The position numbers were made by a program, and so were the translations under genes. Below are positions 57,991 through 64,000 of a DNA stretch of 64,000 nucleotides, in pieces (position 1 is the first letter of the stretch; every line of letters begins with the position of its first letter). The notes under the pieces are model-generated. The model was not told the DNA's origin. It made no database searches and worked only from the letters and a program-made list of their open reading frames with translations. The DNA is from Candidatus Palibaumannia cicadellinicola (GTDB lineage: Bacteria > Pseudomonadota > Gammaproteobacteria > Enterobacterales > Enterobacteriaceae): the NCBI RefSeq assembly GCF_000754265.1, contig NZ_CP008985.1, positions 434,001 to 498,000 of the forward strand, in the 5' to 3' direction.

Positions 57991-58688
57991 GAAATTAAAC
58001 GGAGCTCAGTTGCAATAAGACTACCTTCGCGCATCTCAAGTTGGCGGTGCAGCCTCTGAGCGAGGCTTAAATCATGTGTTACTACGATAAAAGTAGTACC
58101 TTTTTGCATATTGATAAAGCTTAGGAGCTCAAAAATACTCTCCGCGTTGCTTTTATCTAGATTGCCAGTAGGTTCGTCAGCAAGAACAAGTGATGGATAA
58201 TTTACTAGTGCACGGGCGATAGCCACCCGCTGGCGCTCACCGCCCGACAACTCCGAAGGTCGGTGATAGCTACATTTTTCCAATCCTACCATTACCAGCA
58301 TTTCACGCGCTGCGGTTAGTGCTACCGTTGATTTGGCTCCTCCTATCATTCTCGGCATTGCAACATTCTCTAGAGCAGTAAAATCGGATAATAAGTGGTG
58401 AAATTGATAGATAAAACCCAACCGCTTATTGCGTAGTACCGCACAAGCGGTGGAGGAAAGTTTGTTCAGCAGCTTGCCTTCAAAAAGAACATCGCCAGAT
58501 GTCGGTGCGTCTAGCCCTCCCAGTAGATGTAACAGCGTACTTTTACCAGAACCAGAGCGGCCCATAATCGCTATCATCTCCCCTTGTTGTATAGAAAAAT
58601 TAACGTTCCGCAACACATCAATATATAGCTTACCTTCTTGATAACGCTTGCTTAGCTCGTAACATTGTAACAATGGTGCATTATTCAT
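57987..58688 (-). CDS. lolD: Lipoprotein-releasing ABC transporter ATP-binding protein LolD
   Basis: A 233-residue ATPase that drives LolCE. Walker A is GRSGSGKST, the ABC signature is [12 protein letters not shown], and Walker B is LVLADEPTG, with an H-loop in VVTHDL. I set the start at the ATG at 58688, which overlaps lolC by eight bases and gives the exact E. coli length. An extension to 58757 would lie inside lolC. Confidence 0.96.
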   Translation of the reverse strand: MNNAPLLQCYELSKRYQEGKLYIDVLRNVNFSIQQGEMIAIMGRSGSGKSTLLHLLGGLDAPTSGDVLFEGKLLNKLSSTACAVLRNKRLGFIYQFHHLLSDFTALENVAMPRMIGGAKSTVALTAAREMLVMVGLEKCSYHRPSELSGGERQRVAIARALVNYPSLVLADEPTGNLDKSNAESIFELLSFINMQKGTTFIVVTHDLSLAQRLHRQLEMREGSLIATELRLIS

Positions 58689-59868
58689 AACGTAACGTCT
58701 CAACTGAATTAATAGTAGCTGCATACCAGGAAGGGTAAAGAGTAGATAACCATGCAACTACTATTGTAAGTACAGCAATTATGGTAATTTGCAACGGCTC
58801 GATATTCACCGGCAGCACTGCACTATCAAATAACACTAACTTATTTAACAAGCTTACTAACAGTACGCCGATGAAAGTACCAAATAGTACTCCGATAATT
58901 CCAATAATAGTCCCTAAAGCCATAAAAACCAGCATTACTTGACTACTGTTCAGTCCCTGTGTTTTTAAAATAGCTACTTCACTCTGCTTTTCCATTACTA
59001 GGAGGCATAGGGAAGTAAGAATATTAAAGCCAGCCACCGCGACAATAAGGCTTAGTAGCAATACCATTATGTTTTTCTCCATACGCACCGCCTGGAATAG
59101 TTCGCTCTTACGCTCACGCCAATCTTTCCATACTAAACCATCGGGTAAATGTTGCTGACTTAGACGGTCCACGCTCAGAGGCTGCTGCAACCATAGACGC
59201 AAGCCTGTGACATAACCAGACGGATAATGCATAAGACGCGAAGCATCCTGCTGATTAACCAGTAGTTGATAGTCGTCTACCTCACTCTTGGTAGCATACG
59301 TACCAGCTACGGTGAACAAGCGCTGGCTAGGAATACGACCCATCGGCGTGAATTGATTAACCGAGGGAACGATTAAGCGTAGTTGATCACTCAATTTTAC
59401 GCTCAGCTTATCTGCTAACTTTTCACCCAGAATTACCTGGTACTGACCGGGTGCTAACTGGTTTATGTGTGTATCAACTAAATAGTTGGCTAGAGGTTCA
59501 GGATCAGAAGAATTGACACCGAGCATGACGCCCATAGCTAAACCTTTAGCGCTTTGCAATACTACGTCTCCGATAGTTAAGGACGCAACGCGTGTTGTAC
59601 CTTGAAGTATGTTTGGTTTTAAAACTGAAATGACTGTAGGGTCTAAAAACCCCTCGTGAGTCGTCAGCAACGCCTGAGGAATAAAACCAAGAATATTGCT
59701 TTCTAGTTCTATCTTGAAACCATTCATGACCGATAATACCGTTACTAAGGCCATTACACCGAGCGTAATACCGATAGTGGAAAGCCAGGAGATTAAACTA
59801 CCGAAGTGGTTTGATACTAGCCCGCGCATATAGCGTAGGCTAATATATAATGCTATAGGCTGATACAT
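58681..59868 (-). CDS. lolC: Lipoprotein-releasing system transmembrane protein LolC
   Basis: A 395-residue membrane subunit, first of the lolCDE operon. It has the conserved [19 protein letters not shown] first transmembrane segment, a periplasmic domain at about residues 50-250 and three C-terminal segments ending in STLYPSW. Its sequence follows E. coli LolC (399). At least one candidate cargo lipoprotein, MepS, is encoded in the window. Confidence 0.95.
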   Translation of the reverse strand: MYQPIALYISLRYMRGLVSNHFGSLISWLSTIGITLGVMALVTVLSVMNGFKIELESNILGFIPQALLTTHEGFLDPTVISVLKPNILQGTTRVASLTIGDVVLQSAKGLAMGVMLGVNSSDPEPLANYLVDTHINQLAPGQYQVILGEKLADKLSVKLSDQLRLIVPSVNQFTPMGRIPSQRLFTVAGTYATKSEVDDYQLLVNQQDASRLMHYPSGYVTGLRLWLQQPLSVDRLSQQHLPDGLVWKDWRERKSELFQAVRMEKNIMVLLLSLIVAVAGFNILTSLCLLVMEKQSEVAILKTQGLNSSQVMLVFMALGTIIGIIGVLFGTFIGVLLVSLLNKLVLFDSAVLPVNIEPLQITIIAVLTIVVAWLSTLYPSWYAATINSVETLRYE

Positions 59869-59910
59869 TTTGTATTCATTATTAGATTAGATATCAGCCC
59901 GGTGTTTGAT

Positions 59911-60472
59911 TCATTCGTGGGCCACACCATGACCAGACCATACAATCTCTCCGGTCTGTACTTGCATTAACTCCATATCTAGGTTTGGTTGTTTAATATC
60001 CCCACTAGCGATGCTGTACAGTACATATTGTGCGTTAAGATATCTAGCCATCCTATTGCCTTACTACGTGATTCTAAGCTGTCATTTTCAGAAAGTCCCA
60101 ACTTCATGCGTGCACTTTTAAGTGTGTCTGCTCTTACTACACGAAAATTACTATGATTAGGAATCAAGCTACTCAGCGTGGCGGTAGCTTCATCAGACTG
60201 CAGGCTACCGTTGGTACTGTTTTTTATGGTATTAACCAGCAGCAGGCTGTCTTCGCAGATACCATTAGCTGATATCATATGATTAACGAGCGGAGAAAAG
60301 CTTCCTTTCCAGTCAAGATACTTAAATTTTGGTGGCATTAGTACTAGCTCGCGAGTTAAAAGCCCAGGTAGCAGTTCAGAAGATAATAGATCTTGCTTAG
60401 CTTCGGCTATACTATTGGTTAATAGCGGTGCTATAGTCAGTAGTATATTAAAAATATATTGATCCTCATCAT
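59911..60472 (-). pseudogene. lpoB: Broken lpoB (activator of PBP1B)
   Basis: The frame at 59979-60338 encodes the core of E. coli LpoB (KYLDWKGSFSPLV, STNGSLQSDEAT, SLESRSKAIG). After AIG it is shifted. The other frame continues as QYVLYSIASGD, then MQVQTGEIVWSG, to a TGA at 59911, so restoring one base near 60050 rebuilds the C-terminal third. At the N-terminus the signal-peptide-like start (ATG at 60472, MMRINIFL) is in a different frame from the downstream part, and no lipobox cysteine is seen. With two apparent frameshifts it is most likely a recent pseudogene. Sequencing error is the alternative. LpoB activates the peptidoglycan synthase PBP1B. Confidence 0.85.
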
Positions 60473-60507
60473 AAGTCTGATGTTATAATTATAAGGTTAA
60501 ATCTCAA

Positions 60508-60855
60508 TTAAGTGATTAATGGACCTAGTTGTCTACCACCTAGTAAATGCATGTGGAGATGATATATTTCTTGTCTACCATGAGAGTTACAATTAATAAT
60601 TAAGCGGTACCCATCATCACTGATGCTCTCCTGTTTAGCGATTTTGGCAGCCACGGAGAACATTCTTCCTAACGCTATTTCATCTGTAGTGTTCACGTCG
60701 TTAACTGTTGGAATTAACTTATTAGTAACGATAATAATGTGAATAGGAGCTTTCGGGTGAATGTCGCGAAAGGCAGTTACCAGATCATCCTGATACAAAA
60801 TATTGGTTCGCATCTTCCTGCTAATAATTTTGCTAAAAATAGTTTCTTCGTCCAT
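60508..60855 (-). CDS. hinT: Purine nucleoside phosphoramidase HinT
   Basis: A 115-residue HIT-family hydrolase that cleaves AMP-linked phosphoramidates such as AMP-lysine. The histidine triad appears as HLHMHLLGG. Length is close to E. coli HinT (119), with a slightly shorter C-terminus. It lies beside lpoB and tatD, as in E. coli but with intervening genes lost. Confidence 0.95.
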   Translation of the reverse strand: MDEETIFSKIISRKMRTNILYQDDLVTAFRDIHPKAPIHIIIVTNKLIPTVNDVNTTDEIALGRMFSVAAKIAKQESISDDGYRLIINCNSHGRQEIYHLHMHLLGGRQLGPLIT

Positions 60856-60888
60856 TGTATTGTGCCTGAAAGGGTAAAAATTTATTTA

Positions 60889-61686
60889 TCATAAGCTATT
60901 AAGTTGCTCGTCTAAGTGGAATAATCGACAGAAATTCGCGGTAGTAGCCGCTGCTAGTTTCTCTAACTTAATGTTTTTCAGTGTTGCCATATATTCAGCT
61001 ATATCGCGCACATACGCTGGTTGATTCTCCTTACCACGGTAAGGTACTGGCGCTAAATAGGGAGAATCAGTTTCAATTAGCAGACGATCAAGGGGAACAA
61101 ATCGTGCAGTTTCACGTAATAACTCAGCATTACGAAAAGTAATAATACCAGAGAAAGAGATATAAAAACCTATATCTAGCAATACTTTAGCAGTATCACG
61201 GTCATCTGTAAAACAGTGTAATACCCCACTGCATTTCTCAGCTTTTCCTTCCCGTAAAATGGCAATGGTATCGTCGCGTGCGCTCCGGGTGTGCACAATC
61301 AGAGGTTTGTTCTGCTCGTTTCCAATACGGATATGTTCACGGAATATCTCTTGCTGCAGTGCTTTATTTTCCTGCTTATTAGAAGAATAATCTAGCCCAG
61401 TTTCGCCGAGCGCCACAACGTTCTCTCTTGTAGCTATACGGCCTAGTTCGAATAAGTCATAGGGTTGTTCATTAATGTTCAAGGGATGAATGCCACAAGA
61501 AAATAAAATATCATCACGGCGGCCAATGAAGGCTGTCATGTTATCAAAGTTAGGTAGAATGGTACACACCGCTAAAATGAGTCGTACATCGCGTATCTTA
61601 GCTTTGTTCATGACATCTGTTACATCCCGGTGTAAACTATGGTAATTGAGTTTGTCGATATGACAATGAGAATCAATTAAAAACAT
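60889..61686 (-). CDS. ycfH: TatD-family metal-dependent deoxyribonuclease (YcfH)
   Basis: A 265-residue TIM-barrel hydrolase. The metal-binding DSHCHIDKLN at the N-terminus, GETGLDY in the middle and ETDSPYLAP near the C-terminus are intact. It corresponds to E. coli YcfH, a TatD paralogue whose exact substrate is uncertain. It is 15 bases downstream of holB and probably co-transcribed with tmk and holB. Confidence 0.93.
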   Translation of the reverse strand: MFLIDSHCHIDKLNYHSLHRDVTDVMNKAKIRDVRLILAVCTILPNFDNMTAFIGRRDDILFSCGIHPLNINEQPYDLFELGRIATRENVVALGETGLDYSSNKQENKALQQEIFREHIRIGNEQNKPLIVHTRSARDDTIAILREGKAEKCSGVLHCFTDDRDTAKVLLDIGFYISFSGIITFRNAELLRETARFVPLDRLLIETDSPYLAPVPYRGKENQPAYVRDIAEYMATLKNIKLEKLAAATTANFCRLFHLDEQLNSL

Positions 61687-61701
61687 AACTTTCCCTTTTT
61701 G

Positions 61702-62706
61702 TTATAGAGTCCAGGGGTGAGTATACGGATTACTCATATCCCACTCCCAATTTAATAATCGGTACGTCAGCAACAATTTGCGATTAATGCCGCTAACCTC
61801 AGACCACTGGTGGTGGCAGTGTAGCCATTGCTGCACTTGACGATGCAGGGTAAGTGAAGTCCAGTGCATTGCTACCGCAGTTATCAAATTTAGCTGATCC
61901 GCGTTAACTAAAAAAGCCTGCGCTCCTTGCTGCAATTTGAGTGCATCAATCAAGAGAGTAAGCACCCAATGTAGCGGTACATCCTCATTTCCATTGAGGA
62001 AAGGTAGCAAAGTTAAAAAATCACGATGATGTAGTGCTTCTCTCATAGCTACACACAATGCTTGCCTCTTGTTCCAACATGCTGGTTGTAGTAAGGCTAG
62101 CGCCGCTAGAGGAGCACCTCCACATAAACGTAGCGCGGTGCGAGCAGCTAAAATAGGATAAGTCTCCTTCTGTTGCTGTAACCAACTTAACCCTAGCGCT
62201 TCATCCGGAGAAGGTAATTGCCAGCAAAGACAGCGGCTCAGTAAAGTGGGTAACAGGCATGACTTATCTCTGGAACCAAGTAGAAAATAAGTCTCCTCTG
62301 GCGGTTCTTCCAGCATTTTTAGCAGTGCATTTACTCCCTGCTTGGTCAATAACTTGATATGTGACAGCGATACTACCTTAGCGCCGCCCTGATGCGGGTG
62401 ACTATATAAGCTTTCAATCAAGATGCGGATTGTCTCTACACCAATGCTCTGCTGTTCTTTTTCTAGCTCAATCTTATAATAATCTGGGTGATTGCCTGCA
62501 TTCATCAATTGGCAGCTATGGCACTGACCACAATTGATGATGGTATTTGGTTTGAGGCACATTAACCAATTACTTAATGCTTGAAATAAGAATGCCTTCC
62601 CGTTACCTTTTTGACTATACAGTAAGAGTGCATGATGTCCCTTACCCTGCTGGTAACTAGTCAAAATATTAAGGTAATGAGATTCTAACCAGGGATATAA
62701 TCTCAT
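61702..62706 (-). CDS. holB: DNA polymerase III subunit delta prime
   Basis: A 334-residue clamp-loader subunit. The degenerate P-loop region, the zinc-binding [17 protein letters not shown] segment and the SRC sensor motif are visible. Length equals E. coli HolB. It overlaps tmk by four bases. It shows that the full enteric-type clamp loader architecture is maintained here. Confidence 0.95.
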   Translation of the reverse strand: MRLYPWLESHYLNILTSYQQGKGHHALLLYSQKGNGKAFLFQALSNWLMCLKPNTIINCGQCHSCQLMNAGNHPDYYKIELEKEQQSIGVETIRILIESLYSHPHQGGAKVVSLSHIKLLTKQGVNALLKMLEEPPEETYFLLGSRDKSCLLPTLLSRCLCWQLPSPDEALGLSWLQQQKETYPILAARTALRLCGGAPLAALALLQPACWNKRQALCVAMREALHHRDFLTLLPFLNGNEDVPLHWVLTLLIDALKLQQGAQAFLVNADQLNLITAVAMHWTSLTLHRQVQQWLHCHHQWSEVSGINRKLLLTYRLLNWEWDMSNPYTHPWTL

Positions 62707-63347
62707 CGATGTATTTCCTGGGTACTAAGCCACTGCTCTATCTGATTGCGAATTGCGGCGCTAAATTTTTCTCGCGGCTGTCCAGCATCGATAGTTACGA
62801 TACTAGAATCGTTAGCTACTAGTTCCTGGTAACGCGCGCGGGTACGGTGGAAGAAAGATAGTGATTCAGCTTCAATTCGATCTAGTGGTGTGCCACGAGC
62901 GCGGGCTCGCTCTAGACTCATTGCCGGAGGCAAATCCAGATATAGTGTGAAATCAGGATAAAAATTCCCTAATACCGCATTTCGTAGAGTTTGTAACACC
63001 TGTTTATCTATGCCGCGGCCTCCGCCTTGGTAAGCTTGAGAGGAAAGATCGTGTCGATCGCTAATCACCCAGGCACCGCGCGTTAGCGCAGGTTTGATAA
63101 CACTTTCTACCAATTGTGCACGTGCGGCATATAACAACAAAAGCTCAGCACAGTCGGTAATCGGATCAGATCCTATGCCTTGCTTTATTAGAGTACGTAG
63201 TTGTTCTGCCAATGGAGTACCACCTGGCTCTCGAGTAGAGATTATATCGTTAATACCATAGCTATGTAAGATAGCTACTATCTGTTGAATTGCTGAGGTC
63301 TTGCCGGTACTCTCGAGGCCCTCGACAACAATAAATTTACTATTCAT
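62703..63347 (-). CDS. tmk: Thymidylate kinase
   Basis: A 214-residue kinase that converts dTMP to dTDP. The P-loop is GLESTGKT near residue 9, the [16 protein letters not shown] motif binds dTMP and the lid arginines are in RARARG. Length equals E. coli Tmk. It is the next dTTP-pathway gene after dcd in this window. mltG, which lies upstream of tmk in E. coli, is missing. Confidence 0.96.
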   Translation of the reverse strand: MNSKFIVVEGLESTGKTSAIQQIVAILHSYGINDIISTREPGGTPLAEQLRTLIKQGIGSDPITDCAELLLLYAARAQLVESVIKPALTRGAWVISDRHDLSSQAYQGGGRGIDKQVLQTLRNAVLGNFYPDFTLYLDLPPAMSLERARARGTPLDRIEAESLSFFHRTRARYQELVANDSSIVTIDAGQPREKFSAAIRNQIEQWLSTQEIHR

Positions 63348-63442
63348 GGCCTATCCGGATTGACTATGGTGTTTCGTGATAGCTGTTTTTATTGCAAGAG
63401 ATGTTAGCAAATGGATGCTTGTTAAAATTATTTAGTATTTCA

Positions 63443-64000
63443 TTAGCATTGGCACTGTGGGCTGAGTAAATTAAATAAGGTACGTTCATAGTAACAGTAT
63501 GAACCGATTGAGTTTACCGGTGCTATCGGCAGCAAAGCATTGGTAATAATTACCTCATCAGCTTGTTTCAGCGCATCGGGGCCAGTAGTGACTTCCTCAC
63601 ATAAATAACCAAGCTTTGGTAATAAGCCTAATACACGTCGGCGCATGATGCCGGCTACTCCAGCATAGCTCAGCACAGGAGTAAAAACTTGCCTCCCATA
63701 ACGCCAGAATAAATTGGCGCTGCAGCACTCTACCAGATTTCCGTCCGTATCTAGTACTAGCGCTTCATCGCCACCTTCTTGTTCTAAATGAGCTTGTATC
63801 AACACCTGCTCAAGCCTATTAAGATGCTTAATACCTGCAAGTAAAGGATTCCGCGCCAGGCGTACCGGATTTAGGGTCAGACGTATACCATTGCTTCGCC
63901 AGGTAGCATAGTGGCTTGGTGTGTAGCCGTGTTCTATAATACGGACAGGAGCGCCACAGTTACTAAAACTATAGCCGCGGTTACCACTCCCTCTGCTGAT
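63443..64000 (-). CDS. pabC: Aminodeoxychorismate lyase (5' end beyond window)
   Basis: About 185 residues of a PLP-dependent class IV lyase that releases pyruvate to give p-aminobenzoate. The open frame runs to base 64000 and begins in the ISRGSGNRGYS segment. The PLP-binding lysine region GIKHLNRLEQ, DEALVLDTDGN and ECCSANLFW match E. coli PabC. An internal ATG at 63805 is not the start. With folE and aroE it points to folate synthesis from chorismate. It lies only 95 bases from tmk because mltG is absent. Confidence 0.93.
   Translation of the reverse strand: MSRGSGNRGYSFSNCGAPVRIIEHGYTPSHYATWRSNGIRLTLNPVRLARNPLLAGIKHLNRLEQVLIQAHLEQEGGDEALVLDTDGNLVECCSANLFWRYGRQVFTPVLSYAGVAGIMRRRVLGLLPKLGYLCEEVTTGPDALKQADEVIITNALLPIAPVNSIGSYCYYERTLFNLLSPQCQC

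Overview
The window is a compact, gene-dense stretch of a reduced gammaproteobacterial chromosome. Almost every gene is a full-length orthologue of an Escherichia coli gene, often in E. coli order. Intergenic regions are short, and I see no insertion sequence, prophage, CRISPR array or restriction system. Base composition, judged by eye, is about 40% GC, with AT-rich spacers, several broken or mutated control elements and many genes missing between retained neighbours. This is the profile of an insect endosymbiont related to the Enterobacterales. The complete histidine operon is the only amino-acid biosynthetic operon here. It sits with a lysine permease and with folate and tRNA-modification genes, which would fit the sharpshooter symbiont Candidatus Baumannia cicadellinicola (a histidine supplier to a host that also carries Sulcia). 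That assignment is inference and was not tested by any search.

Layout. 1-5730 (minus): nuoABCDEFG, cut at the left edge inside nuoG. 6027-9408 (plus): ackA-pta, divergent from nuo. 9433-14219 (minus): yfaE, nrdB, nrdA and ubiG, with a DnaA-box and NrdR-box-like region before nrdA. 14446-18162 (plus): gyrA and ddlA, the latter running into an antisense tRNA-Pro. 18280-20280 (minus): rplY, mepS, nfo. 20478-25212: lysP, folE, dcd, metG. 25249-33866 (minus): gnd and hisGDCBHAFI, preceded by a recognisable his attenuator. 34169-43431: yeeZ, gloC, aspC, asnS, pyrD, fabA, lonH, hspQ, tusE and tRNA-Ser. 43458-46518: fmt, def, tsaC, aroE. 46584-52820 (minus): a nifJ-type pyruvate oxidoreductase, fumC and hemB. 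53158-56672 (plus): tRNA-Asn, mnmA, hflD, purB. 56746-64000 (minus): lolCDE, a broken lpoB, hinT, tatD, holB, tmk and the 3' part of pabC.

How the genes fit together. Energy: complex I, an acetate switch (Pta-AckA), a pyruvate:flavodoxin oxidoreductase, fumarase and Gnd. Nucleotides: NrdAB with its ferredoxin YfaE, Dcd, Tmk, PyrD and PurB. PurB can also recycle the AICAR released by HisFH. Export to the host is plausibly histidine. LysP would import lysine. FolE and PabC belong to folate synthesis, and AroE to chorismate supply.

The most notable observations are signs of regulatory and coding decay caught in progress. The his leader peptide has kept its position, its ending and its terminator but lost most of its histidine run. 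aroE has an intact reading frame but an ATC codon where its start should be. lpoB carries frameshifts. metG lacks its C-terminal domain and follows a small ORF with a strong ribosome-binding site. gyrA has lost its acidic tail. ddlA reads through into tRNA-Pro. I found no evidence of a wholly new biological system.
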